Assembly: GCA_965200525.1 (NCBI GenBank)
Contig: OZ241368.1
Span: 3,534,001-3,598,000 of the forward strand
Direction of reading: 5' to 3'
From: JANNPJ01 sp965200525
GTDB lineage: Bacteria; Actinomycetota; Actinomycetes; Actinomycetales; Kineosporiaceae
Length of the DNA stretch: 64,000 bases
The notes beneath the pieces were generated by a model, which saw nothing but the letters and a program-made list of their open reading frames with translations, made no database searches and was not told the origin of the DNA. A program made the translations under genes and the position numbers. Numbering within the stretch: position 1 is the first letter of the stretch; the number at the start of each line of letters is the position of its first letter. Below, in pieces: positions 25,593 through 33,791 of this stretch.

Positions 25593-28500
25593 TCAGGCGA
25601 GCTGGGTCTGAGCGCAGAACCGCTGCCAGGCCCGCTCGGCGTCGGCCGGCAGCCCGGCCTCGGCCAGTACCGCGGCCAGCCGCTCGCCCAGGCCGTGGGC
25701 CTGATCCTGGTCGCCGGCCCGCTGGGCCTCCTCGGCCGCCTGCAGCAGGTCGTCCAGGGCACCGTCGAGGTCGTCGAGCTCGGCCCGCAGCTGCCCCCGC
25801 AGCCCGAGCAGGTCCCGGGCCGACCAGTCGTCACCGAGCTCCTGGTACTCCCGCTCGAGACCGTCGACCACGGTCATCGCCTCCCGGAACCGGCCGCCGA
25901 CGGCCAGCATCCGGGCCCGCTGCTCGGCCACCGCGAGCCGGTGCCAGCGCAGTTGCCGCAGGGCCCGGTCCTGCTCGTCCGGGCTGATGTGCCGGCCACC
26001 AGTGCCGCCGGTGCCAGAGGTGCCGGAGGTGCCGGCGGCGTCGGCCACCCGGGCGCCGAGCGCGGCATCGGCATCGGCCAACGCGGCCAGGGCGGCCTCC
26101 ATGCCCTCGGCGTCCTTGATCGCGGTGATCCGCTCCCGCCGGCAGGTCGCGGCCGTCGTCCAGTCGCCACCGGCCTCGGCCAGCTCGGCCGCCCGGGCCA
26201 GGTCGTCGGCCACCTGGGCGGCCGTGCCACCGAGCCGGGCGGCCAATTGCCAGGCTTCGGCCTGGGCGATCAGGTTGCCGTTGCGGGCGTGCCAGCCGGC
26301 GCTGCGCTCGGCCAGCTCGCGCGCTCGGGCCCGGTCGCCGATGGCGGCGTTGGCCTCGGCCGCGGTGAACGCGGTGGCCCCGGCCAAGTGCACCTCGCCG
26401 CTGCCGCCGGCGGCGATCCCGCCGCCTCCGGCGTCCTCGGCCCGGGTCGGCGGGACCGGCGCGAACAGGCCCTGGGTCCGGAGCTGGTCGGTGAGGTCGG
26501 CCAGCGCCGCCTCGGCCGCCTCGGCCGCCTCGTAGGGGCGGTCCAGGTCCATCAGGGCCCGGGCCAGATCGAACCGGGCCTGGGCGGCCAGGGCGCCGAT
26601 GGCGTGCTCGTCCAGCAGCGGGACGGCGCGGGTGAGGTCGGCGACCGCGCCGGCCGGGTCGCCGAGGGCGTGCCGCGCGGTCGCGGCCGAGGCCAGCAGG
26701 TTGCCCAGCAGGTTCGTGGCCTCGGCCCGGCCGGCGTCGAGAATCGCCTGCTCCCAGGCGGTCAGCCCGGTCGCCGGGTCGGCGGCCTGCAAGGCCCGGG
26801 CCAGGTCGGCGCCGGCCAGTGAGCGCTCCATCGGTCGCACCCCGTCCGGCAGCACGGCCACGGCACTGAACAGCGTGGTGACCGACTCCTCGGCCGGCTC
26901 GTCGATCGCCCGGATCCGCAGCAACCGACAGGTGGCCCGCAACTGCTGGTGGGTCAGGTGCTCCGGCGGGACCGAGTCGAGGGCGGCCAGCCCGGCGTCC
27001 AGCGGATCGACGCCCAGCAGGTCGCCGAGCGGATCGGTGCTGATCCGCCGGCCCGGGTTGGTCCGGTCCCCGGCATCGCCCGCGCCGCTGTCGTGCCCGG
27101 CCGCGGCGGCCACCTCCCGGATCAGGACCAGCCGGGACAGTGCCAGCCCGGCGTCACCGGGCCCGGCCGACCGGCCGATCTCGGCCGCCAGCCGCTCGAT
27201 CCGGTGCCCGGCCGTGCTCAGGTCGATCCGCCCGTTCTGGGCCGCGGCCAGCAGGAAGGCCTGCTCGTGCAGCAGGGCCTCGACCGGCAGGCCGGCGGTG
27301 CGCAACCGCTCGGTGGCCTGGGCGGCCGAGGCCAGCGCGGCCTGCCGCAGATCCGGCTGGTCGAGCCCGGGCCGGGTCAGCTCCTCGATCGCCAGCCAGC
27401 CGTCGAGCCGGGCCGCCGCGACCTCGAACGCCGGATCGACCGGCTGCCGGCGCAGATCCCGCCAGGCTTCCAGGACGGCGCCGCAACGGGAGCCGGCGTC
27501 GATCCGCAGCGCCGCGTCGAAGGTCTCGGCCAGCGCGTTCAGGTTGCCGGTGGGCAGGGCGGGGCCGCTGTCCCGGCCCACCGCGCGCCGTCCGCGCCGG
27601 GCCTTGGACCCCGGCCGGGTGACCCGGGCCGTGCGGGGGGAGCGGGACAGGGCGTCGAGCGGCAGTTCGGGCAGCGGCGGGGCGTCGAGCATGCGCTCGA
27701 CCTGGTCGCCGATCGTGGTCGTGCCGTTGCGGGCGTCGAACCGGGCTCCCAGGTCACGGGCCTCCCGGGCCAGCCGGGCCCCGAGCTCGTCGACCGTCGT
27801 CGGCTCGGTGCTGTCCCCGTCGGCGCTCACCACCAGGTGACCGTGCCCGGCCTCGGCCAGGCCCCGCAGCAGCCGGCCGGCCGCGGCCGCCGTCTCCAGC
27901 CGGGCCGACGGCGGCTCGACCCGGGCGTACCAGGGCAGCCAGCTCTCCATCAGGTCCAGCCCCCGTTGCAGCCGCCCGCTGCGGGCGGCGATCAGCAGGT
28001 GGTCGGCGCGACCAGTCCGGATCGTGTGGTTGGCCGCGGTGCCGTCCCGGCCCAGGCGTTCGAACAGCCGGACGGCGCGGACGTGCTCCTGGGCGGCCCG
28101 ATCGGCCCGGCCGGTCTCCAGCAGTGGGCTCAGGGAGGCCGCGATCAGTGCCGCCGGGTGGGCCTCGCAGCCGCTGACCGCGGGTTGGTCGAGCCGGGAC
28201 AGGGCCAGGTCGGCGGCGGGCTGCAACCGGCCGACGGCGGCCAGCTGGCGGACCTGCTCGGCCGCTTCGCAGTCGGCGCACTCCGAGAGCGAGGTCGGCC
28301 CGGCCGTGTTGGCCGCGACCCAGGCCTCGAATCCGGCCTGGGCCGCCTGCGGGCCGGAGACGTGCGCGGTGATCAGGTACTCGGCCCGCAGGACGGGGGC
28401 CATCGACTCGCCCGCCGCTGCGAAGTGCTGCGACATCGCGGTGAGGATCTGCTCCAGTGTGGCCAGCGCGACGTCCGGGTGCTGGAGCAGGCCGACCGTG

Positions 28501-28790
28501 GCCCAGTTGAAGCTGAACAGCACGCTGCGCCGTTCCCAGGCGCCGAACCAGTCCGGAGCCTCGTCGTACCGCTGCAGCAGCCAGGCCAGCAGGGCCGGGA
28601 CCCGCTGGTGCTCGCCGCCGTACAGGCAGGCCGGCAGCAGCGAGACCCGCACCGCGGTGCTGAGCTCGGCGTCGCCGAGCTCGTCGGCCCGGGCGGCCAG
28701 TTCTTCGAGGCGCGCGATCCGGGCCCGGCCGTGCGGCAGCGCATCCGCCGGCTCGATGGCCTGCCAGATCTCGTCGGTCGCGCCGGTCAC
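25593..28790 (-). CDS. Large tetratricopeptide-repeat-type helical protein, function unknown
   Basis: A 1065-residue, Ala/Leu/Glu/Arg-rich protein built almost entirely of paired helices with TPR-like spacing; segments such as LASAATARHALGDPAGAVADL, ARFDLARALMDLDRPYEAAEAAE and RGQLRAELDDLDGALDDLLQAA are close to TPR consensus. There is no kinase, HTH, signal peptide or membrane segment, so it is probably a cytoplasmic scaffold or orphan regulator arm. A low-complexity Thr/Ser/Gly run (TSGTSGTGGTGG) lies about residue 930. GTG at 28790 is the likely start. It stands alone between convergent pdxH and the RNA unit. Confidence 0.7.
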   Translation of the reverse strand: MTGATDEIWQAIEPADALPHGRARIARLEELAARADELGDAELSTAVRVSLLPACLYGGEHQRVPALLAWLLQRYDEAPDWFGAWERRSVLFSFNWATVGLLQHPDVALATLEQILTAMSQHFAAAGESMAPVLRAEYLITAHVSGPQAAQAGFEAWVAANTAGPTSLSECADCEAAEQVRQLAAVGRLQPAADLALSRLDQPAVSGCEAHPAALIAASLSPLLETGRADRAAQEHVRAVRLFERLGRDGTAANHTIRTGRADHLLIAARSGRLQRGLDLMESWLPWYARVEPPSARLETAAAAGRLLRGLAEAGHGHLVVSADGDSTEPTTVDELGARLAREARDLGARFDARNGTTTIGDQVERMLDAPPLPELPLDALSRSPRTARVTRPGSKARRGRRAVGRDSGPALPTGNLNALAETFDAALRIDAGSRCGAVLEAWRDLRRQPVDPAFEVAAARLDGWLAIEELTRPGLDQPDLRQAALASAAQATERLRTAGLPVEALLHEQAFLLAAAQNGRIDLSTAGHRIERLAAEIGRSAGPGDAGLALSRLVLIREVAAAAGHDSGAGDAGDRTNPGRRISTDPLGDLLGVDPLDAGLAALDSVPPEHLTHQQLRATCRLLRIRAIDEPAEESVTTLFSAVAVLPDGVRPMERSLAGADLARALQAADPATGLTAWEQAILDAGRAEATNLLGNLLASAATARHALGDPAGAVADLTRAVPLLDEHAIGALAAQARFDLARALMDLDRPYEAAEAAEAALADLTDQLRTQGLFAPVPPTRAEDAGGGGIAAGGSGEVHLAGATAFTAAEANAAIGDRARARELAERSAGWHARNGNLIAQAEAWQLAARLGGTAAQVADDLARAAELAEAGGDWTTAATCRRERITAIKDAEGMEAALAALADADAALGARVADAAGTSGTSGTGGTGGRHISPDEQDRALRQLRWHRLAVAEQRARMLAVGGRFREAMTVVDGLEREYQELGDDWSARDLLGLRGQLRAELDDLDGALDDLLQAAEEAQRAGDQDQAHGLGERLAAVLAEAGLPADAERAWQRFCAQTQLA

Positions 28791-28977
28791 CCGGTCGATA
28801 ATGCCGGGTTCCGAGCCGGATTGGTCACCTCGTCCCGCTATGTAATTGTTTCTTTACTCACAGTGATCATCGAATCGGGCGCTCACGGACGTGAGTCGGG
28901 ATTCAGCCCACCGGCCGGGTCAGATCCCGGCCCCGACCACCTGGGCCGGGGACGGCTCCGCCCAGGGCGAAAACCGG
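28791..28977. other. Intergenic stretch upstream of the short-peptide/RNA unit
   Basis: No gene is visible in these 187 bases. An AT-rich tract around 28840-28865 (TATGTAATTGTTTCTTTACTCA) stands out from the GC-rich surroundings and may hold promoter elements for the minus-strand TPR gene. Confidence 0.4.
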
Positions 28978-29006
28978 TTGCCGTCCGGCGGAGTCGGTCG
29001 TACGGT
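28978..29006 (+). promoter_or_regulatory. Promoter of the short-peptide/RNA unit
   Basis: TTGCCG at 28978-28983 and TACGGT at 29001-29006 are separated by exactly 17 bases, a good match to a housekeeping promoter. Transcription should begin near 29013. It reads toward the 12-codon frame at 29039 and the hairpins beyond. Confidence 0.6.
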
Positions 29007-29038
29007 TTTGGTACACGAGGAAGGAGGTGGTTCGAAGC

Positions 29039-29077
29039 GTGAGTATCAATCGGACACGTGAGGTGGCTGCCCGCTAG
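29039..29077 (+). CDS. 12-residue leader-type peptide MSINRTREVAAR
   Basis: A 13-codon frame starting GTG (29039) and ending TAG (29075-29077). It is preceded by AAGGAGGTGG, one of the strongest ribosome sites in the window, about 8 bases upstream when GGTGG is taken as the pairing core. The peptide MSINRTREVAAR is basic and hydrophilic with no membrane segment. It sits inside a compact transcription unit with a promoter at 28978 and a strong hairpin at 29169-29229, and no larger gene follows on this strand. I do not recognise a named family. It may be a regulatory leader peptide or a short protein riding on an sRNA. Confidence 0.5.
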   Translation: MSINRTREVAAR

Positions 29078-29168
29078 CCGCTGTTCCAGGACGGACTGCT
29101 TCTGACCAGACCAACTGATCAGGAGTGATCGACGGCCGGACACGGCCGGCGAGTTCCAGGCAGTCACC

Positions 29169-29229
29169 GCAGCCCGCAGGGGTCGCACCCCGTCCAGTGC
29201 GACAGGCCGATCGGCGCCCTGCGGGCTGT
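29169..29229. terminator. Bipartite hairpin ending the short RNA unit
   Basis: A 12-base-pair GC-rich outer stem (29170-29181 with 29217-29228) encloses a 7-base-pair inner stem. It is followed by TTGCCTGCC rather than a T-run, as is common for actinobacterial terminators. It lies between this unit and the end of the convergent photolyase gene and could serve both strands. Confidence 0.5.
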
Positions 29230-29304
29230 TGCCTGCCCAGCTCCGAACACCGGAGCCGGCTTCGAATGCCGGCCCCGGCTCCGAACACCAGAGCCGGCCG
29301 GCCG

Positions 29305-30663
29305 TCAGGCCTTGATCTCGGCCAGGCGGGCCAGGGCCTCCAGGCGTTCCGCCGAGTGGTCGACGATCCGCTCCGGGTAGCCCTCCGGCAGCCCGTCGGG
29401 ATTTTTCCAGGGCTCATGGGCGGCGGCCCCGGCGAGGCCGGCCAGCTCGGTCACGTACCGGCGCACGTAACCGCCGTCCGGGTCGAACTTCAGCCCCTGG
29501 CTGACCGGGTTGAAGACCCGGAAGTAGGGGGCGGCGTCCGTACCCGATCCGGCCACCCACTGCCAGCCGTGCTGGTTGCTGGCCAGATCGCCGTCCCGCA
29601 GCCAGCGCATGAACCAGCGGGCGCCGTGCTGCCACTCCACGTGCAGGTCCTTGATCAGGAAGCTGGCCACGATCATCCGGACCCGGTTGTGGATCCAGCC
29701 CTCGGCCTGCAACTGGCGCATCCCGGCGTCCACGATCGGGAATCCGGTGCGGCCGGCGCACCAGGCCTCGAAGCCGTCGCCGGGGGAGTCGTACCGCATC
29801 CGGGCGTACTCCGGTCGCAGGTACTGCCGGGCGGTGGCCGGGCGGTGCCAGAGCACGTCGGCGTAGAACTCTCGCCAGCACAGCTCGCTGCGAAAGGCGT
29901 CCACCCCGGGGCCCCGGGCCGAGCCCGGTGCGCTCAGGGCGGCCAGCAGGGTGCGGGGGTGGACCTCGCCGTACTTCAGATGTACCGACAGGCCGGAGGT
30001 GCCCTCGACGCCGGGCCGGTCGCGGCGGTCGGCATAGTCGGCCAGGCCGGTCTCCTGGAACTCGGCCCAGCGTTCCAGGGCCGCTCGCTCGCCGGCCGGA
30101 GGTAGCCGCATCGCACCCAGGTCGGGCTCGGCCGGCGGTTTCTCGCTGTCGATCGAGCGGGCCCAGCGGACCGCCCCGGCCGGATCGGCCGGCGCCGGCC
30201 AGCCGTGCTCGCGCCAGGCCCGGCCGAACGGGGTGAACACCTGGTAGGGCCGGCCGCTGCCGTTGAGGATCGTCCCGGGCCCGACGGCGTAGGGCGTGCC
30301 GATCCGGGTCAGCGCGCGACCGCCGGCCCGGAGGGCGTCGTCCACGGCGGCGTCCCGGGTCCGCCCGTAGGGCCCGCAGTCGGCCGAGGCGAACACCGTG
30401 CCGGCCCCGGCCTCGGCCGCCACCGCGGGCACCACCTCGGCCGGATCGCCGTACCGGATCACCAGGCGCCCGTCGCAGTCGGCGTCGAGGGCGGCCAGCG
30501 AGCGCACCAGCCAGGCCTGCCGGGGCGGCCCGGCCGGATTCCACAGGGCCGGATCGATCACGAACAGCGGTACCACCGAGGCGTCGCCGGCCGCCGCCGC
30601 CAGCAGCGCCGGGTGATCGCGCAGCCGCAGGTCACGGCGGAACCAGAGCAGTTGAACGGGCAT
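29305..30663 (-). CDS. phr: Deoxyribodipyrimidine photolyase
   Basis: Light-driven repair of UV pyrimidine dimers using FAD. The 452-residue class I enzyme begins MPVQLLWFRRDLRLRDHPAL, then the N-terminal antenna-binding domain. The FAD domain has TSGLSVHLKYGEVHPRTL, SELCWREFYADVL, DAGMRQLQAEGWIHNRVRM (the core signature), DLASNQHGWQWVAGSGTDA and YFRVFNPVSQG. The Trp residues of the electron-transfer chain fall in these segments. ATG at 30663. It is divergent from ideR with 71 bases between starts. Confidence 0.95.
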   Translation of the reverse strand: MPVQLLWFRRDLRLRDHPALLAAAAGDASVVPLFVIDPALWNPAGPPRQAWLVRSLAALDADCDGRLVIRYGDPAEVVPAVAAEAGAGTVFASADCGPYGRTRDAAVDDALRAGGRALTRIGTPYAVGPGTILNGSGRPYQVFTPFGRAWREHGWPAPADPAGAVRWARSIDSEKPPAEPDLGAMRLPPAGERAALERWAEFQETGLADYADRRDRPGVEGTSGLSVHLKYGEVHPRTLLAALSAPGSARGPGVDAFRSELCWREFYADVLWHRPATARQYLRPEYARMRYDSPGDGFEAWCAGRTGFPIVDAGMRQLQAEGWIHNRVRMIVASFLIKDLHVEWQHGARWFMRWLRDGDLASNQHGWQWVAGSGTDAAPYFRVFNPVSQGLKFDPDGGYVRRYVTELAGLAGAAAHEPWKNPDGLPEGYPERIVDHSAERLEALARLAEIKA

Positions 30664-30734
30664 CGCGGCAACTTTAGGGCCTCGGGAACGGCCCGAAGGT
30701 ATGCCGAACCCCCGCTGGGCCCGACAATGGTCCT

Positions 30735-31484
30735 GTGAGCGATCTCATCGACACCACCGAGATGTACCTGAGAACCATCTTCGAGCTCGAGGAGGAAGGG
30801 GTTGTTCCTCTTCGGGCGCGGATCGCCGAGCGCCTGAACCACTCCGGGCCCACGGTTTCGCAGACCGTCGCCCGGATGGAGCGCGACGGCCTGCTGCACG
30901 TGTCCGGCGACCGGCACCTGGAGCTGACCGAGGTCGGCCGGTCCAAGGCGACCCGGGTGATGCGCAAGCACCGGCTGGCCGAGCGGTTGCTGCTCGACGT
31001 CATCGGCCTGGAATGGGAGCTCGTTCACGACGAGGCCTGCCGCTGGGAGCACGTGATGAGCGATCACGTGGAACAGAAGCTGCTGGCCATGCTCAAGGAC
31101 CCGATGGAGAGCCCCTACGGCAACCCGATTCCGGGGCTGGAGGAGCTGGGCCGGCCGCGGCCGGTACCCGGGGCAGCGCGCGCCGGCGTGGTCAGCCTGC
31201 CCGAGGCGGTCGCGTCCGGGGTCGAATCGGCGGTTCGCTCCGGCGACCCGGCCGGCCTGCTCGTGCGGCGCCTCGGTGAACAGCTCCAGATCGACGTCGA
31301 CCTGATGCGCCGGCTGCAGGACGCCGGGATGATACCCGGCGCCCGGGTACATGCCGAGCGGACCTCGACCGGGTTCCTGGTGAGTGTGCTGGGCCATCCG
31401 GTGCCGGTCGCTCCGAGCGGTGATCCGGCCGGGATCGACATGCCGGCCGACGTTGCCCGGCATGTCTTCGTCCAGGCGATCTGA
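30735..31484 (+). CDS. ideR: Iron-dependent repressor, IdeR/DtxR family
   Basis: A 249-residue metalloregulator that represses iron uptake when Fe(II)-loaded. The N-terminal winged helix reads DLIDTTEMYLRTIFELEEEG with the metal-site Met, LRARIAERLNHSGPTVSQTV, and RMERDGLL. The dimerisation/metal domain has RKHRLAERLLLDVIGL, HDEACRWEHVMSD (Cys, Glu and His of the metal site). A C-terminal SH3-like domain (about 180-249) is present, as in true IdeR. The GTG start has GACAAT about 9 bases upstream, consistent with a leaderless mRNA. Its operator targets are outside this window. Confidence 0.93.
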   Translation: MSDLIDTTEMYLRTIFELEEEGVVPLRARIAERLNHSGPTVSQTVARMERDGLLHVSGDRHLELTEVGRSKATRVMRKHRLAERLLLDVIGLEWELVHDEACRWEHVMSDHVEQKLLAMLKDPMESPYGNPIPGLEELGRPRPVPGAARAGVVSLPEAVASGVESAVRSGDPAGLLVRRLGEQLQIDVDLMRRLQDAGMIPGARVHAERTSTGFLVSVLGHPVPVAPSGDPAGIDMPADVARHVFVQAI

Positions 31485-31697
31485 CCCTCGACGAATCGGG
31501 ATAATCGGGCGCTGACCTGCTGCGGAACGGTGGAGCCGGTAGAGGCGATCCGAGGAGGTCAGGGATCACCCAAACAGCTGGTGCTCGTCACTTTCCGTAA
31601 AGATTTTGGGTGAAGATGTGACCCAGACGTGACATCTGCCCTCCAATTCATGTACGTTCGGCGTCGCTTCTCCCCCTCCAGAGAAGCCCCTCAGGTG
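31485..31697 (+). promoter_or_regulatory. Promoter and 5' leader region before the c-di-AMP riboswitch
   Basis: No gene is visible here on either strand. An AT-richer tract at 31585-31625 (TTTCCGTAAAGATTTTGGGTG) is the likeliest core promoter of the NlpC/P60 transcript. The start site is not determined. Confidence 0.4.
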
Positions 31698-31880
31698 GAC
31701 GCCGAGCTCTGCCACCTCCCGAGGGTCGTACGACACCGCATGGCAGAGGCGGGGGACCCACATTCGGGGCGTCGCGAGACGCTCCTTGGGGTGAAGCCGG
31801 GAAGAACGCTCGAACTCCGAGCGAACCAGCGGCCGGGTAACTTCTCCTACCCGAACCCGACAGCTGACCTCGTAGGCGTC
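31698..31880 (+). ncRNA. Cyclic-di-AMP riboswitch (ydaO-yuaA type)
   Basis: The element is closed by a P1 stem, GACGCC (31698-31703) with GGCGTC (31875-31880). Inside are the hallmark blocks: CCGAGCTCTGCC pairing with GGCAGAGGCGGGGGACCCA, the GGGGTGAAGCCGGGAAG segment, GCCGGGTAACTTCTCCTACCCG, and AACCCGACAGCTGACCTCGTAGGC. This is the ydaO layout that binds c-di-AMP; in actinobacteria it commonly switches off cell-wall hydrolase genes when c-di-AMP is high. The NlpC/P60 gene starts 13 bases after it, with its GGAGAGG ribosome site adjacent to the closing stem, so control could be at translation or termination. Confidence 0.88.
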
Positions 31881-31893
31881 GGAGAGGTTAACC

Positions 31894-32682
31894 GTGTCTT
31901 CTCGAGTCACGGCGCGCCACCGCGCGCCTGTCAGACCGAACACCCCGCTGTCGGCGTTATCCAGCGCCGTGACCGATCACGTAGGAACCCTCGGTCGCGG
32001 TGGAGTAGTGATGGCCATGTCTTCCGGCCTGGTAGCCACGATGGGTCTGCCCGCTCAGGCGGTCGCCCGCAACGCTGCCGGTCTTGAGGCGGCCGCTCCG
32101 GCCACGGCACCGATCGCGGTGCAGCCGGCAGCCGCCTTCCAGAGCGGCCTGATGGCCGCTCCGGCCGATCCACAAGCAAGCGTGGCGCCACTGACGGCAC
32201 CCGCAGCTGCCCAGGTGTTTTTCGAGAACGGCGCTTTCAAGGCGGTTCCCAAGGTGGTCGCACCGGTGAGTATTGACACGGATAGTCAGTCCACGGTTTC
32301 GCCCGGTCTGGCGAGCGCGTTCGGCAGCGCCCGCGGATCCTCGGTGGTCGCCGTCGCCTCCCGGTACCTGGGGGTGCCCTACCTCTACGGGGGCACGACC
32401 CTGGCCGGCTGGGACTGCTCCGGCGCCGTCGGTTACATCTTCCGCCAGATCGGCATCTCGCTGCCGCGGACCGCGAACGAGCAGATGCTGGCCACCACCC
32501 GCATCCCGCGGTCCCAGGCCCGCGCCGGCGACCTGGTGTTCTTCGTCTCGGCCGGTGCGGCGTACCACGTCGGCATCGTGGCCGGCGACGGCATCATGTA
32601 CGACGCCCAGCGCACCGGCAAGCGGTTCACCAAGCGCGCGATCTACAGCAGCGCCGTCGTCTACGGCCGGGTTCGCGGCTGA
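31894..32682 (+). CDS. Secreted NlpC/P60 family peptidoglycan endopeptidase
   Basis: Cleaves peptide cross-links or stems in the wall. The 262-residue protein has a long basic N-region and a hydrophobic core (about 38-58, ending AQA) as signal peptide, an Ala/Pro-rich linker (about 60-145), and the catalytic domain from about 150. The Cys is in GWDCSGAVGYIF, RTANEQM follows, the partner His is in AAYHVGIVAGDGIMYDA, and the domain ends GRVRG. Start GTG 31894 has GGAGAGG 6 bases upstream. The c-di-AMP riboswitch precedes it and a strong terminator follows. Signal peptide exact cleavage is not certain. Confidence 0.93.
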   Translation: MSSRVTARHRAPVRPNTPLSALSSAVTDHVGTLGRGGVVMAMSSGLVATMGLPAQAVARNAAGLEAAAPATAPIAVQPAAAFQSGLMAAPADPQASVAPLTAPAAAQVFFENGAFKAVPKVVAPVSIDTDSQSTVSPGLASAFGSARGSSVVAVASRYLGVPYLYGGTTLAGWDCSGAVGYIFRQIGISLPRTANEQMLATTRIPRSQARAGDLVFFVSAGAAYHVGIVAGDGIMYDAQRTGKRFTKRAIYSSAVVYGRVRG

Positions 32683-32783
32683 TCACCCGGCGCCGCTGAG
32701 TCCGCGGCGCGGTTCCACCGGCTGAGAACAGCCCCTCGATCGTTCCGGGTCGTCGCACGAGCGCTGCCTGGAGCACGTCCGAA

Positions 32784-32812
32784 GAAGGCCCCGTCGTCCC
32801 GGCGGGGCCTTC
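32784..32812 (+). terminator. Terminator after the NlpC/P60 gene
   Basis: GAAGGCCCCG (32784-32793) pairs with CGGGGCCTTC (32803-32812), a perfect 10-base-pair stem with a 9-base loop, followed by ATCGTTTG. It lies 102 bases after the stop codon. Confidence 0.8.
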
Positions 32813-32944
32813 ATCGTTTGCCTGCTTTTAGCCCAGGCGTGATCTGACGAACGCAGATCCCTGGCAGAAAGGGAGTGATCTGAAGTACTGCTGTCGCTTA
32901 CTCTCGCGGTAGAGCGCAGTAGCACATCCGCTGAGGAGGTCGCG

Positions 32945-33079
32945 ATGCCCGACGCCATACGAAGCGTACGAGCCGCGCTCGCCTGTTCGCCGGGCGAGAT
33001 ACCAAGCGTGGGCCTTCAGCTGCTGGCAGGCGTCGTTCCGACAGGGACGGCGCCTTCTGCCGTCCAGGAGGTGGGCTGA
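32945..33079 (+). CDS. Small upstream open reading frame, 44 residues, coupled to the HNH gene
   Basis: ATG at 32945 has AGGAGGT 4 bases upstream; the TGA (33077-33079) ends one base before the HNH start, an arrangement typical of translational coupling. The predicted 44-residue product is hydrophobic and shows no motif or membrane helix. Its third codon positions are only about 70 percent G/C (ATA, CGA, GTA codons occur) against about 95 percent in neighbours, so it may be a non-conserved leader rather than a protein. The conflict between a good ribosome site and poor codon use keeps confidence low. Confidence 0.35.
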   Translation: MPDAIRSVRAALACSPGEIPSVGLQLLAGVVPTGTAPSAVQEVG

Positions 33080-33080
33080 G

Positions 33081-33575
33081 ATGCGAACCCTGGTGCTCAA
33101 TGCCGGCTACGAGCCGCTGGCCGTGGTCTCCTTCCGCCGGGCGCTGGTCCTGGTTCTGGCGGGCAAGGCGGTGGTGGTGGCCGACGGCCCCAACCCGGTG
33201 ATCAGCGAGACCCTGGTGCTGCCCCGCCCGACCGTGATCCTGCTGGTGCGCTACGTGCGGGTGCCGCACGGGCGAGCCGTGCCGGTCAGCCGGCGGGGGG
33301 TGCTGCGGCGCGACGAGCACCGCTGCGGCTATTGCGACGGGCACGCCACCACCATCGACCACGTGCTGCCCCGCAGCCGGGGCGGCGGCGACACCTGGGA
33401 GAACCTGGTCGCCTGCTGCGTGCGGTGCAACAACGTCAAGGGCAACCGGACGCCGGAGGAGATGGGCTGGACGCTCTCCGTTCGGCCGCGGGCTCCGCGG
33501 GGGCCGGCCTGGGTGGTTCGCGGGGCCGATGTGCGTGAGCCCTCGTGGGAGGAATACCTCGGTTCGGCCGCCTGA
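33081..33575 (+). CDS. HNH endonuclease
   Basis: A 164-residue protein. Residues 1-75 are a conserved N-terminal strand-rich region (MRTLVLNAGYEPLAVVSFRR, then a run of hydrophobic strands). The HNH module is CGYCDGHATTIDHVLPRSRGG with CVRCNN: two CxxC pairs for zinc, the DH catalytic pair and the Asn-Lys of the NNVKGN tail. This is the common actinobacterial free-standing HNH family, of unknown role but usually not part of a mobile element. A strong hairpin (33642-33666) follows. Confidence 0.9.
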   Translation: MRTLVLNAGYEPLAVVSFRRALVLVLAGKAVVVADGPNPVISETLVLPRPTVILLVRYVRVPHGRAVPVSRRGVLRRDEHRCGYCDGHATTIDHVLPRSRGGGDTWENLVACCVRCNNVKGNRTPEEMGWTLSVRPRAPRGPAWVVRGADVREPSWEEYLGSAA

Positions 33576-33641
33576 GCCAGGGCCGGAGAAGCGATCACGG
33601 TGGGTCTGCGGTACCCCTGTTCGACTGTCCCCCAAACTGGT

Positions 33642-33666
33642 GCACCGGCGCTCTCGGCGCCGGTGC
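33642..33666. terminator. Terminator after the HNH gene
   Basis: GCACCGGCGC (33642-33651) and GCGCCGGTGC (33657-33666) form a perfect 10-base-pair stem with a 5-base loop, 67 bases after the HNH stop. No T-run follows. The rest of the gap to 33791 shows no gene. Confidence 0.65.
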
Positions 33667-33791
33667 GTGGGAGACTCTGCCACATGAAAGGCACCCTCGC
33701 AAAGTGCTCTTACTCTCCGTAATCGACCGAAGGTATCGCTGCAGGTCAGCGGCCTATTGGCGATACGGATCGCAATAGCACAAGTGGTTGC

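Larger units (their letters stand above)
29013..29235 (+). ncRNA. Putative structured small RNA/transcript carrying the 12-residue frame
   Basis: From the predicted start near 29013 to just past the last hairpin. Visible structure: CGGCCG-gaca-CGGCCG (29133-29148); an inner GTCGCAC (29182-29188) / GTGCGAC (29197-29203) stem; and an enclosing 12-base-pair stem of CAGCCCGCAGGG (29170-29181) with CCCTGCGGGCTG (29217-29228). The downstream photolyase gene is on the other strand, so this RNA has no long product of its own. The boundaries are inferred. Confidence 0.45.
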
